DNA of 64,000 nucleotides from Nitrospirota bacterium. GTDB taxonomy: Bacteria; Nitrospirota; Leptospirillia; Leptospirillales; Leptospirillaceae. Made by a program: the position numbers and the translations under genes. Below the pieces are notes generated by a model. The model made no database searches, was not told the origin of the DNA, and worked only from the letters and a program-made list of their open reading frames with translations. Below are positions 17,191 to 26,092 of this stretch, piece by piece. The stretch covers positions 21,920 through 85,919 of the forward strand of contig JAKARS010000004.1 of assembly GCA_021828375.1 (NCBI GenBank). The letters run 5' to 3'. The stretch's first letter is position 1. Every line of letters begins with the position of its first letter.

Positions 17191-18522
17191 ATGGTTAATC
17201 AGGAGCTTTTAAGTGTTATCGACCAGCTTCACCGGGAAAAGGGAATCCCTCAGGAGACCCTGATCGAGGCGCTGCAATCTGCGATTCTGACCGCTGCAAA
17301 GAAACGTTATGGCGGCGGGGATAACTTTCAGGTGGAGATCGATCCTCGAACAGGGGAGATACAGGTTCTGCACCTGAGGCGGATTGTCGAGGATGTTGTC
17401 TCCCCCATGGAAGAGGTCTCTCTCGCCGAGGCAAAAGAGTCGGATCCCGAGGCCGAGGTGGGGGATGAGATTGGTGCCTATCTCGAGATTGATGACTTTG
17501 GCCGAGTGGCAGCTCAGGCGGCCAAACAGGTGATTTTCCAGAAGGTTCGAGAAGCTGAATGGTCAGTTGTGGCCAAGGAGTTTGGTGGCCGTAAGGGCAA
17601 TGTTGTTGCCGGTGTCTATATTGGCCAAGAAAAGCGAAACTTCATCATCGATCTGGGGAAGACCGAAGCGGTGCTTCCTTTCAAAGAGCAGATTCCCCGC
17701 GAGTCATTTCATCGGGGGGATCGGGTCAAGGCCCTTCTTCTGGATATCCGAACCACCACGCGAGGTCCTCAACTGATTCTGAGTCGGACTCATCCGGATT
17801 TCCTGGCGCGACTTTTTGAGAAGGAGGTTCCGGAAATCAGTGAGGGCTTGATCGAAATCAAGGGGGTTGTGAGGGACCCGGGGGAGCGTGCCAAAGTGGC
17901 GGTTCTGTCTCGGGATCCTAACATCGATCCTGTCGGATCTTGTGTCGGAGTGAAGGGATCCCGTGTGCAGGCCATTGTTCGGGAAATCCATGGGGAAAAG
18001 ATTGATATAATCGACTGGAGCCCCGATCCAGGAACATTCATTGCCCGGGCACTCTCTCCGGCAAAGGTTCTTCGGGTGGCCACACGAGACTCTGAATTTG
18101 ACAAGGTGGCGACGGTGGTTGTTGCCAACCAGCAACTCTCGCTCTCGATTGGTCGACGTGGACAGAATGTTCGTCTCGCGGCGAAGCTGACAGGATGGAA
18201 GATCGACATCTTTAGTGAGCAGCAGTATGAGGCTGATCGTCAGGCTCGTGCCGGTGGCGACGGGGCCGAAGAGGAACATTCGGATGCGGCTCCCTTGCTT
18301 CTGGGAATCGAAGACCTTCCCGGCATGGGGGGAAATGTGGCCGATGCCCTCAAGGCGGCAGGTTACGATACAGTGGAAAAGATTGCCGAAGCCAATATTG
18401 ACGACATTGCCATTTTGCCTCGCTTGGGTCCAAAGACCGCCGCAAAACTCGTGGAAACGGCGCGGGATTTTCTGGGATATCCCAAGCCGGCGGGAGTTTC
18501 TTCTGAGGAACCTGCCTCCTGA
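17191..18522 (+). CDS. nusA: transcription termination/antitermination factor NusA
   Basis: 443 residues. The N-terminal RNA polymerase-binding domain (about 1-130) is followed by an S1 domain (about 135-200), then two KH domains (ILSRTHPDFLARLF and the DPVGSCVGVKGSRVQAI and LSIGRRGQNVRLAAKLTGWKID motifs), and one C-terminal helix-hairpin-helix repeat (EDLPGMGGNVADAL...LPRLGPKTAAKLVE). Length and layout fit NusA of non-enteric bacteria. It controls pausing and termination and often regulates its own operon. No YlxR gene is present between nusA and infB, a small departure from the common arrangement. Confidence 0.97.
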   Translation: MVNQELLSVIDQLHREKGIPQETLIEALQSAILTAAKKRYGGGDNFQVEIDPRTGEIQVLHLRRIVEDVVSPMEEVSLAEAKESDPEAEVGDEIGAYLEIDDFGRVAAQAAKQVIFQKVREAEWSVVAKEFGGRKGNVVAGVYIGQEKRNFIIDLGKTEAVLPFKEQIPRESFHRGDRVKALLLDIRTTTRGPQLILSRTHPDFLARLFEKEVPEISEGLIEIKGVVRDPGERAKVAVLSRDPNIDPVGSCVGVKGSRVQAIVREIHGEKIDIIDWSPDPGTFIARALSPAKVLRVATRDSEFDKVATVVVANQQLSLSIGRRGQNVRLAAKLTGWKIDIFSEQQYEADRQARAGGDGAEEEHSDAAPLLLGIEDLPGMGGNVADALKAAGYDTVEKIAEANIDDIAILPRLGPKTAAKLVETARDFLGYPKPAGVSSEEPAS

Positions 18523-18595
18523 GAGGAAAACAGAAGATCCTTCGGGCAAGCATTTTTGATAATGAGATGTTTTGGATAGATGAGGGGGAGTTTCA

Positions 18596-21214
18596 TTGAA
18601 AGTCTATGAACTGGCGCGCGAGCTCAAAATGGAAAGCAAGGCACTCCTGGCCAAGCTCAATCTCTGGGGGATCCATGCGCCTTCGCACATGGCCACTCTG
18701 GATGAACGGGCAGTCGCGACTGTTCGACAAAAAATGAAAAAAGGGAGCGAGTCTCCCGAACCCCCAAAGAAGCCGATTCTTATTAAAAAGAAATCATCAT
18801 CGGCTCCTGCAGAGGAGCCTGTGGCAACTCCTCAGACTCAAGAGACTGCCGTTGAGGAATCTCCCGCCTCTTCCCTCCCCGTGGAGGAGGAGAGCGATGA
18901 AGAAAAGATTGTAGCGAAGCCTTCGGTTCCCAAGGAGACGCCGTCACAGGAAGAGCCGATTAAGGTGCAGACTCCTCCGGCTTCGACCGTGCCGCCCGAC
19001 CTCCTTCCCAGAATTCCTGTGGAGACATGGACGGAGCCACTCGAGGTAGAAAAGTCGGCACGTCCCTCCGGGGCACCCCTTACCGCTGCAGAAAAAGAAA
19101 AAGCCTTGAAGGAGCGTGCTGGGGCTTCTGAGAAAAAAGGGAAGCCTGTTAAAGGGGCCAAGGAAAAAAATCAGAAGCTGGATCGCCTCCACCTTCTCAG
19201 GGAAGAGGATTTTGTCGACCTTGACGAGACGGGTGAAAGGGATGTCGCCACTCGGCAGGCTTCTCCTGCAGCTCCTGCCATCAAAACGGTAGCGCCAGGA
19301 CTTCCCCCTGAGGTGCCGCCAACTTCCCGTCCCTCGTTTCCTCGACCGGCCTTCAAAAAAGCAACACCTTTCAAGAAGAAAGGGAAGGGGGGGGCTGATT
19401 CTCGCAAGGGAGGGGCCGCCGCTCTCGACGGAACAAAGGCTCGCAAGAAGTCCATTCGTATCGATGCCGGCATCAGTGTCAAAGAGTTTGCCGATCGCAT
19501 GGGTGTCAAGGTTCAGGATGTCATCATGCGATTGATGTCCATGGGAGTGATGACCACGATTACGGAACCGGTCGATCCCGATGCGGCTCTTCTTGTGGCC
19601 GAACAAATGGGGATTGCCGTCGAGATACAGCAGGAAGAACCCGAGGATGCCATCCTTGGAGAAACTGAAGACTCCGAAGAGGACCTCGTGCCACGTCCGC
19701 CTGTGGTGACCATCATGGGCCATACCGACCACGGAAAAACTTCGCTTCTTGATGCCATCAGAAAAAGTAAGGTGGCGGAAGGTGAAGCGGGGGGAATCAC
19801 TCAGCATATCGGAGCCTACACGGTCTCCATTAATGGGCGGGACATCACCTTTCTTGACACTCCTGGCCATGAGGCCTTTACGGCGATGCGTGCTCGCGGG
19901 GCGAAGGCCACCGATGTGGTGGTTCTTGTGGTCGCAGCCGATGACGGGGTGATGCCGCAGACTCTCGAGGCTATCAATCATGCCAAGGCGGCAGACGTTC
20001 CGATCGTGGTGGCGCTTAACAAGATCGACAAGCCCGAAGCCAATCCGGATCGGGTGAAGCAGGCATTGGCTGAGCATGGCTTGTCTCCAGAAGAGTGGGG
20101 CGGCTCGACGATCTATTGCCCTGTATCGGCAAAAAAACGGACGGGCTTGGATCACCTTCTCGAAATGATTCTTCTGCAGGCCGATGTTCTTGATCTCAAG
20201 GCCAATCCGAACCGTCGGGCCCGCGGACTTGTCATTGAGTCCCGACTTGATCGCGGGAGGGGAATTGTGGCGTCGGTTCTGGTTCAGAAGGGGACACTGA
20301 GGGTGGGAAACTTTCTCGTTCTCGGAGCTCAGGTTGGCCGGGTGAGAAGTCTGAACGATGCCTATGGCCACAAGGTCAATGAAGTGACTCCTTCGCACTC
20401 CGCCGAGGTTGTAGGTCTCGATGGGATGCCGCAGCCGGGCGATGTTTTTGTGGCCGTTGAAGACGAAAAGCTTGGTCGGCAGGTTGCCATGGCCCGTCAG
20501 GCACGCCACAGGGCTGCCCAGCTCCTCCAGACAAAGAAGGTGACGCTCGAAGATCTCTACAATCAGATTGAAGAGGGAGTCATCAAGGACCTGAACCTTA
20601 TCCTCAAGGTGGACGTTCAGGGTTCGATCGAGCCGATCCGTCAGGCCATTGGCAAGCTAGAAAATTCGAAGGTCCGGGTTCGCTTCATCCATGAAGGCGT
20701 GGGGGGAATCCGGGAGACGGATGTTCTCCTCGCTCAAGCCTCCAACGCCGTCATATTTGGCTTCAATGTTCGTCCGGAACCGAAGGCCTTGGCCCTTGCG
20801 GAAAGGGAGAAGGTCGAGATGAAGTTCTACTCGGTCATCTACGATGCCGTTGAGGATGTGCGGAAGGCAATGGAAGGGATGCTCTCTCCCATTATCCGCG
20901 AGAAATTCCTGGGACGTGCCGAAGTTCGTCAGGTTTACAACATCAGCCGCGTTGGGACAGTGGCCGGATGTTATGTCTCCGAGGGGATGATCCAGCGTGC
21001 CGGGACCATTGTGAAACTGATCCGGGACGGGGTTGTCATCTACGAAGGGAAGATCGAGGCCCTCAAAAGATTCAAGGATGATGTGAAGGAAGTGGCCGCC
21101 GGGTACGAATGCGGAATCTCCATTGAGAATTATCGGGATATCAAGACAGGTGACATGATCGAGTGCTTTGTCCAGGAAAAAGTGGCCGGAAAGCTTGAAA
21201 CGATATCCTCATGA
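18596..21214 (+). CDS. infB: translation initiation factor IF-2
   Basis: 872 residues from a TTG start with a strong GAGGGGGAG sequence upstream. The N-terminal IF2N module (residues 1-50) starts with [12 protein letters not shown] long Pro/Glu/Lys-rich linker reaches about residue 285, then a second IF2N-like stretch ([18 protein letters not shown]). The GTPase domain has G1 GHTDHGKTS (Val replaced by Thr relative to the usual GHVDHGKT), DTPGHEAF and NKIDKPEA. Domains III and IV follow. It places initiator tRNA on the 30S subunit. The linker is the main variable region. Confidence 0.97.
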   Translation: MKVYELARELKMESKALLAKLNLWGIHAPSHMATLDERAVATVRQKMKKGSESPEPPKKPILIKKKSSSAPAEEPVATPQTQETAVEESPASSLPVEEESDEEKIVAKPSVPKETPSQEEPIKVQTPPASTVPPDLLPRIPVETWTEPLEVEKSARPSGAPLTAAEKEKALKERAGASEKKGKPVKGAKEKNQKLDRLHLLREEDFVDLDETGERDVATRQASPAAPAIKTVAPGLPPEVPPTSRPSFPRPAFKKATPFKKKGKGGADSRKGGAAALDGTKARKKSIRIDAGISVKEFADRMGVKVQDVIMRLMSMGVMTTITEPVDPDAALLVAEQMGIAVEIQQEEPEDAILGETEDSEEDLVPRPPVVTIMGHTDHGKTSLLDAIRKSKVAEGEAGGITQHIGAYTVSINGRDITFLDTPGHEAFTAMRARGAKATDVVVLVVAADDGVMPQTLEAINHAKAADVPIVVALNKIDKPEANPDRVKQALAEHGLSPEEWGGSTIYCPVSAKKRTGLDHLLEMILLQADVLDLKANPNRRARGLVIESRLDRGRGIVASVLVQKGTLRVGNFLVLGAQVGRVRSLNDAYGHKVNEVTPSHSAEVVGLDGMPQPGDVFVAVEDEKLGRQVAMARQARHRAAQLLQTKKVTLEDLYNQIEEGVIKDLNLILKVDVQGSIEPIRQAIGKLENSKVRVRFIHEGVGGIRETDVLLAQASNAVIFGFNVRPEPKALALAEREKVEMKFYSVIYDAVEDVRKAMEGMLSPIIREKFLGRAEVRQVYNISRVGTVAGCYVSEGMIQRAGTIVKLIRDGVVIYEGKIEALKRFKDDVKEVAAGYECGISIENYRDIKTGDMIECFVQEKVAGKLETISS

Positions 21215-21515
21215 CAGGAATCCTGAGAAGCGCTCGGCCATCGGACACCTTATCCTCGTTCTCTTCATCCCTGATGCCCGTTCGCTGAAAGACAAGCGGC
21301 AGGTTCTCCAGAGCCTGCTCTCCCGTGTCAGGGAACGGTTTCCCGTTTCTGTGGCAGAAACGGGCTATCAGGATCTATGGCAACGGTCGGTTGTCGAGGC
21401 CGTCATGATCAGTGCGGATTCTGATCTTCATGCCAGGATCTTCGAAAAGGTCATCGACCTTTTTCGCTCCGATCCCTTTGTTGAACTTCAGGATGTTCAT
21501 CAGGAGGTCCTGTGA
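21195..21515 (+). CDS. YlxP-like DUF503 protein
   Basis: The core [22 protein letters not shown] and [20 protein letters not shown] identify DUF503, a small protein commonly found next to rbfA and of unclear role in ribosome maturation. The start is not obvious: TTG 21195 (overlapping infB by 20 bp) gives 106 residues, TTG 21168 adds nine more. An ATG at 21211 overlapping the infB stop (ATGA) looks ideal but is in another frame and stops after 25 codons. Either the gene uses TTG or a frameshift has displaced the original start. The stop overlaps the rbfA start (GTGA). Confidence 0.8.
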   Translation: MKRYPHDRNPEKRSAIGHLILVLFIPDARSLKDKRQVLQSLLSRVRERFPVSVAETGYQDLWQRSVVEAVMISADSDLHARIFEKVIDLFRSDPFVELQDVHQEVL

Positions 21516-21874
21516 GAAAGGACTACGGCTTTCGCCGGGCCGACAGGGTGGCCTCCGAAATCCGGGAAATTATGGCGACCGTCGTGGCCCGCTACTTCCG
21601 GGAGCCCCGTATTGCCAGCGTGACCATTACAAGGGTGCGCCTCTCTGATGATCTTCGGAATGCCACGGTGTTTTTTGCCGTCTTTCCCGGAGAAGATCCT
21701 CAGTCCATGGGAGAGATTTTGGAGCGCCATTCTCCGATCCTTCGGAAGGAGATGGCCCGTCAGCTCCGGATTAAATATATCCCCCGTCTTTCCTTCGTCC
21801 ATGATAATGGAAACGACGAGGAAGGAAGAATAGAGTCTCTGTTTGATCAAATCTCCGGGGAAGATGTTCCGTGA
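21512..21874 (+). CDS. rbfA: ribosome-binding factor A
   Basis: 120 residues from a GTG that overlaps the previous stop by four bases. The KH-like fold of RbfA is visible in RRADRVASEIREIMATVV, the VTITRVRLSDDLRNATVFF strand pair, and LRKEMARQLRIKYIPRLSF near the end. It binds the 30S subunit and aids 16S 5' end processing, especially in the cold. It is placed as usual between infB and truB, with a GTGA overlap into truB. Confidence 0.96.
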   Translation: MRKDYGFRRADRVASEIREIMATVVARYFREPRIASVTITRVRLSDDLRNATVFFAVFPGEDPQSMGEILERHSPILRKEMARQLRIKYIPRLSFVHDNGNDEEGRIESLFDQISGEDVP

Positions 21875-22833
21875 GTTTTTTTGATCCGGAGAATCCGGTG
21901 AAGGTTTCGGGGATGCTCCTCGTTGACAAACCGGCTGGGCCAACCTCCCACGACATCGTTCATCGGGTCAGAAAGCTTTCTGGCATTGATAAGGTCGGAC
22001 ACGGTGGAACTCTGGATCCGATGGCATCGGGGCTCCTTCCCCTTCTCGTGGGAGAGGCGACGAAAATGTCGTCGTTTATTCTGGCCGATGACAAGTCCTA
22101 CGAGTTTGATCTGACCCTCGGGGCCACAACCGATACGGATGACAGTACGGGAGTGGTCGTCTCAACCTCTTCTGTTCCGGAGGATCTTTCCTCTTCGCGA
22201 TTGAGGGCGATCACGAGAGATTTCGAGGGAGAGAGGTTGCAACAGCCTCCCATGTACTCGGCTGTAAAACAACAAGGAGTTCCTCTCTACAAGCTCGCCA
22301 GAAAAGGCGTCACGGTTCCCAGGGAATCCCGAAGGATTGAAATCTATTCGCTGGAACTCCTTGCAGTGGAGCCTCCGGTCCTGACCTTTCGGGTTCATTG
22401 TTCGAAAGGAACATATATTCGGGTTCTGGCGCGAGAGATAGGTGAGGCACTGTCCACGGGTGCCCATCTTAGCCGGCTTCGGCGACTGTCAGTGGGAACC
22501 TTTTCGCTGGGCGAGGCGACGGCTCTTGCTGTCATGGAAAAAGAGTGGAAGGCCCCTGACTTCACCAGGAACCTGCTGGGGCCGGATCGGGTTTTTGATG
22601 CTTTGCCGGGAGTGCGTCTTCTCGGAGAAGCCTCCACACGCCTTCTGAAGGGCGCTCTTTTGCCGGCGACGGCAATTTTTCGCCGAGAAGGATTGTTTCA
22701 CATGAAGGATATGATTAGAATACTCGGACAGGATGGAAAAATCCGGGCGATTGCAGAAGCCCTGCGCGAGGGTGAGAGCTTGGGAGATTTTCCATTGGGA
22801 ATCCCCTTTGCGAGGGTCTCGCTCGTATTCTAG
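21871..22833 (+). CDS. truB: tRNA pseudouridine(55) synthase
   Basis: 320 residues from GTG. The catalytic motif GHGGTLDPMASGLLPLLVG contains the nucleophilic aspartate, preceded by LLVDKPAGPTSHDIVHRVR, and RVHCSKGTYIRVLAREIG provides the second conserved motif. It makes pseudouridine 55 in the T-loop of tRNAs. The C-terminal region (about 235-320) would be the PUA-like domain. It overlaps rbfA by four bases. A 119-bp gap to rpsO follows. Confidence 0.97.
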   Translation: MSFFDPENPVKVSGMLLVDKPAGPTSHDIVHRVRKLSGIDKVGHGGTLDPMASGLLPLLVGEATKMSSFILADDKSYEFDLTLGATTDTDDSTGVVVSTSSVPEDLSSSRLRAITRDFEGERLQQPPMYSAVKQQGVPLYKLARKGVTVPRESRRIEIYSLELLAVEPPVLTFRVHCSKGTYIRVLAREIGEALSTGAHLSRLRRLSVGTFSLGEATALAVMEKEWKAPDFTRNLLGPDRVFDALPGVRLLGEASTRLLKGALLPATAIFRREGLFHMKDMIRILGQDGKIRAIAEALREGESLGDFPLGIPFARVSLVF

Positions 22834-22952
22834 GGAGCAGGGTTCCGGAGAGGGATTTACTGGCCCGGACGTGTGTCGCGGGGTGCCGGGACCATGACAA
22901 ATCACGGGCTCATTCGGGCCAAAAGTTCGTTTTTAACTAGGGAGTTTTTCTC

Positions 22953-23222
22953 ATGGCATTAAGCAAGGAAAAAAAGCAGGAAGTTATCGAATCTTTTAAA
23001 ATTTCTGGCAATGACACCGGATCTGTTGAGGTTCAGGTTGCCATACTGACGGAGCGTATCAACCAGCTGGGAGAGCACTTCAAGAAGTTCCCTAAGGATG
23101 TCCATTCCCGAAGGGGTCTCCTTTTGATGGTGAGCCGCAGGAGACGCCATCTCAAATACCTTCAGTCAAATAACCCGGCCAAGTACCAGGAAATCATCAG
23201 CCGCTTGGGTCTCCGCCGCTAG
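22953..23222 (+). CDS. rpsO: 30S ribosomal protein S15
   Basis: 89 residues, the exact family length, with the conserved [31 protein letters not shown] and HLKYLQS stretches. It binds helix 22 of 16S rRNA. AGGGAG lies eight bases before the ATG. The 119-bp upstream gap could host S15 autoregulation, as known in other bacteria, but I see no convincing structure there. Confidence 0.97.
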   Translation: MALSKEKKQEVIESFKISGNDTGSVEVQVAILTERINQLGEHFKKFPKDVHSRRGLLLMVSRRRRHLKYLQSNNPAKYQEIISRLGLRR

Positions 23223-23267
23223 GCGCTAGGCCAGACAGTATTCCCGAATGGACAATCTGTAAAGCCT

Positions 23268-23296
23268 CCCTCAACGACCTCAGGGTTCATTGAGGG
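23268..23296 (+). promoter_or_regulatory. stem-loop in the rpsO-pnp leader
   Basis: CCCTCAA (23268-23274) pairs perfectly with TTGAGGG (23290-23296) around a 15-base loop, with no following T-run, so it is not a terminator. In many bacteria the pnp leader folds into an RNase III-processed hairpin used for autoregulation; this could be the equivalent, but that is inference. Confidence 0.4.
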
Positions 23297-23388
23297 CCTG
23301 CCCGGGGACTCCCTGAAGCAGTCGGCTCAAACGTCTTTCAATCAATGATGTCTCGTGACACAAGAACACGGAAAGGATCCCCCCCAGA

Positions 23389-25518
23389 ATGAAGCCAGTT
23401 ACAGTTGAAGTTGCCGTCGGAGGAAAGACGGTCAGGATCGAGACAGGACGTATGGCTCGCCAGGCCGACGGAGCCGCGGTTCTCTGGGTCGAGGGGACAG
23501 TGATTATCGCCACAGCTGTTGCGGCAAAGACCGTCAAGCCGGGAACCGATTTTCTTCCTCTGACAGTGGACTACCAGGAGCGGGCCTATGCCGCGGGAAA
23601 AATCCCGGGAGGATTCTTCAAGAGAGAAGGAAAGCCGTCTGAGCGAGAGATATTGAACAGCCGCCTCGTCGACCGTCCTCTGCGTCCGCTCTTTCCTGAA
23701 GGGTTCTACTACGACACCCAAGTGATCGCCTCCGTGGTCTCCGCAGACCGGAGCGGGGTCACTGATGTGATGGCCGTTGTGGCGGCATCCACTGCGTTGA
23801 CCATTTCCGACATTCCTTTTAATGATCCTCTTGGCGCTGTTCGTGTGGGCTATGTGAATGGCCAGTTTGTGATCAACCCCGACATTGAGGCCCAGGAGCA
23901 ATCCAGCCTCGATCTCGTGGTGGCAGGAACGGCTGATGCCATCATGATGGTGGAAGGCAAGGCGGACGAGGTTTCCGAAGAGCTCTTCCTCGAGGCGATC
24001 CGGACAGCCCACGCTGCCTGCCAGCCGATCATTGCCGCCCAGCGCGAACTTCAGCAGAAAATTGGAAAGGCCAAGCGGGCTCTTCCCAAAGTTCCCGTGC
24101 GTCCCGAGCTCATGGAGAAAATCCGATCAGGGGGGCGTGATGCCCTTTCGGGAATCCTTGTTGTTTCGGACAAGAAGGTTCGGGAGGAGAAAACTGCCGA
24201 GATTCGGAGCTCTCTTGCCAAGGAGCTATTTCCCGAAGGATTTGCCGACCCCATGCAGGAAAAGGAGTTCTCCAACGGATTCCATGAGCTCGAGCGAGAG
24301 CTCCTGCGTGCCATGGTTCTCGATCGCGGGATCCGTGCCGATGGTCGCTCCACGACGGAGATCCGTCCCATCACAATCGAGGTAGGAATCCTTCCCCGAA
24401 CCCATGGATCGGCCCTCTTTACCCGAGGAGAGACCCAGAGCCTTTCCGTGGCGACTCTCGGAACTTCCGATGACGAACAACGGATCGACTCCCTGGAGGG
24501 AGAATCCCACAAGCGGTTCATGCTTCACTATAACTTTCCGGCCTTCTCGGTTGGGGAAGTCAAGCCGATGCGGGGGCCGGGGCGTCGGGAGATTGGCCAT
24601 GGAAATCTTGCAGAGAGAGCCCTCATCCCGGTTCTGCCGTCGAAGGACGACTTTCCCTATTCGATCCGGCTTGTGTCCGACATTCTGGAATCGAATGGTT
24701 CGACCTCCATGGCCACCGTCTGTGGCGGAACTCTGGCCATGATGGATGCCGGCATTCCCATCAAGGCCCCCGTCGCCGGAATCGCCATGGGTCTGATCAA
24801 GGAAGGAGACAGAATCGCAATTCTGTCAGATATTCTGGGGATCGAGGATCATCTTGGTGATATGGATTTCAAGGTGACCGGAACGGATGTCGGTGTCACT
24901 GCGGTTCAGATGGACATCAAGATCAAGGGCATTACCCTTGAGATCATGAAGAAATCTCTCGAACAGGCCCGTGTCGGTCGGATTCACATCATGGGAAAGA
25001 TGAAGGAGGCCTTGCCGTCCGTTCGCTCCCAGATGTCTCCCTATGCGCCTCGCATCATGACCATCCAGATCAAGCAAGACAAAATCAGGGAGGTCATTGG
25101 GCCCGGCGGAAAGATGATTCGCAGTATCACCGAACGGACGGGTGCCAAGATCGAAATCGAGGATTCTGGTGTGATCCATGTGGCCTCCGCCGATGAGGAA
25201 GCCGCAAAGAAGGCCATCGAAATCATTCATCAGATCGTTGCCGAGGCGGAAGTGGGCAAGATCTATCTTGGCAAGGTCAAGACCGTTGCCGAATATGGGG
25301 CTTTTGTGGAAATCATGCCTGGCACCACCGGTCTTTGCCATGTATCCCAACTTGAACCCCGTCGCGTCGAGAAGGTGACCGATGTGGTCAACGAGGGGGA
25401 CGAGATTGTCGTGAAGGTTCTGGAAGTGGACCGTCAGGGAAAAATTCGCCTTTCCCGGAAGGAAGCCATCGCCGAGGAAGGGGAGGGACGCGAAACGCGG
25501 GCCTCTGCCACCCACTAG
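23389..25518 (+). CDS. pnp: polyribonucleotide nucleotidyltransferase (PNPase)
   Basis: 709 residues, standard length. Two RNase PH-like domains flank an all-helical region; the second, catalytic one contains GRREIGHGNLAERAL and ILESNGSTSMATVCGG. The KH domain has the variant loop IGPGGKMIRSITERTGAKIEIED, and an S1 domain (GKIYLGKVKTVAEYGAFVEIMPG) ends the protein. It degrades or tails RNA 3' ends, with ADP-forming phosphorolysis. GGAAAGGA lies about 12 bases before the ATG, slightly far. It ends the translation cluster. Confidence 0.97.
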   Translation: MKPVTVEVAVGGKTVRIETGRMARQADGAAVLWVEGTVIIATAVAAKTVKPGTDFLPLTVDYQERAYAAGKIPGGFFKREGKPSEREILNSRLVDRPLRPLFPEGFYYDTQVIASVVSADRSGVTDVMAVVAASTALTISDIPFNDPLGAVRVGYVNGQFVINPDIEAQEQSSLDLVVAGTADAIMMVEGKADEVSEELFLEAIRTAHAACQPIIAAQRELQQKIGKAKRALPKVPVRPELMEKIRSGGRDALSGILVVSDKKVREEKTAEIRSSLAKELFPEGFADPMQEKEFSNGFHELERELLRAMVLDRGIRADGRSTTEIRPITIEVGILPRTHGSALFTRGETQSLSVATLGTSDDEQRIDSLEGESHKRFMLHYNFPAFSVGEVKPMRGPGRREIGHGNLAERALIPVLPSKDDFPYSIRLVSDILESNGSTSMATVCGGTLAMMDAGIPIKAPVAGIAMGLIKEGDRIAILSDILGIEDHLGDMDFKVTGTDVGVTAVQMDIKIKGITLEIMKKSLEQARVGRIHIMGKMKEALPSVRSQMSPYAPRIMTIQIKQDKIREVIGPGGKMIRSITERTGAKIEIEDSGVIHVASADEEAAKKAIEIIHQIVAEAEVGKIYLGKVKTVAEYGAFVEIMPGTTGLCHVSQLEPRRVEKVTDVVNEGDEIVVKVLEVDRQGKIRLSRKEAIAEEGEGRETRASATH

Positions 25519-25607
25519 ATCGTTCTCGGGTCCGTTCTTGTTTTTTTGAATGGGGTTTGCCATAATGCTTCCTGTCTTATCAGTCTGGTGATTTGGCAGG
25601 GGATGTG

Positions 25608-25694
25608 GATCCGCAAGGATCTTTAGCCAAGGCCTGCCCCCCAAAGGGAAAGGGCAGGAGTCATTCGCATTCGTCCCAGATTTTTTCTGGGACG
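25608..25694 (+). promoter_or_regulatory. three consecutive stem-loops upstream of the 40-residue peptide gene
   Basis: Hairpin A: GATCC-GCAA-GGATC at 25608-25621. Hairpin B: CCTGCCC (25633-25639) with GGGCAGG (25652-25658). Hairpin C: CGTCCCAG (25672-25679) with CTGGGACG (25687-25694), whose 7-base loop is ATTTTTT. They fill the leader right up to the GAGGAGG of the 25726 gene. I do not recognise a known riboswitch class. Confidence 0.5.
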
Positions 25695-25725
25695 GGCGCG
25701 AGACAATCATCGAGGAGGTCTGTCA

Positions 25726-25848
25726 ATGGATGTGAACAAAGGTGCTACAGGGCTTGTGGTCGTGGCCATCATCATGGCGGTTGTCTGGGGCGGACTCTCT
25801 ATGTATGTCGGGGTGAATCCCTTCTTCCTTCCGACCGGAGTTCATTAA
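25726..25848 (+). CDS. 40-residue single-helix membrane peptide
   Basis: A short frame from ATG to TAA with an excellent GAGGAGG seven bases upstream. The peptide has a polar N-terminus (MDVNKGATG), one hydrophobic helix (about residues 10-32, including AIIMAVVWGG) and a short tail ending PTGVH. Small one-helix peptides of this kind are often subunits of respiratory or transport complexes, but no partner is adjacent and I do not recognise it. The strong ribosome-binding site, a structured leader and two following terminators argue that it is real and well expressed. Confidence 0.7.
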   Translation: MDVNKGATGLVVVAIIMAVVWGGLSMYVGVNPFFLPTGVH

Positions 25849-25871
25849 TCCCCGAGACGTTTGCTTTGTCT

Positions 25872-25899
25872 TCCGGAGTTCCCTCCGGATATCTTTTTC
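25872..25899 (+). terminator. rho-independent terminator of the 40-residue peptide gene
   Basis: TCCGGAG (25872-25878) pairs with CTCCGGA (25883-25889) around TTCC, followed by a short spacer and five T (25893-25897). It lies 24 bp after the peptide stop. Confidence 0.7.
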
Positions 25900-25926
25900 G
25901 GCCTTTATTCTTATCTTCCTTTGCAG

Positions 25927-25957
25927 GGTGCCTGCCTTCGGGTGGGCACCTTTTTTT
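25927..25957 (+). terminator. second rho-independent terminator with UUCG tetraloop
   Basis: A ten-pair stem (25927-25936 with 25941-25950, two G-U pairs) closes on a TTCG tetraloop and is followed by seven T. It is a strong intrinsic terminator 79 bp after the peptide stop, separating it from the M16 protease unit. Confidence 0.85.
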
Positions 25958-26092
25958 GCATGGATGTCTCTGTCGGGAGTCTTGCGCATCCCCTTTCCCC
26001 TAACGGCATAAACACGTTCTTCTCCCTGTCCGAGGATTCGGACCCGGGACTCTCCGACTCTTGGGTCGAGGGACTATCAAGAAAGAGCCGCG

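Noticed and set aside
18944-20509. Long minus-strand open frame (521 codons) opposite infB
   Set aside because: It lies wholly within infB, has low-complexity translation and no ribosome-binding site; infB is clearly the real gene.
25600-25694. Riboswitch before the 40-residue peptide gene
   Set aside because: The three stem-loops do not match any aptamer I can recognise; kept only as a structured leader.
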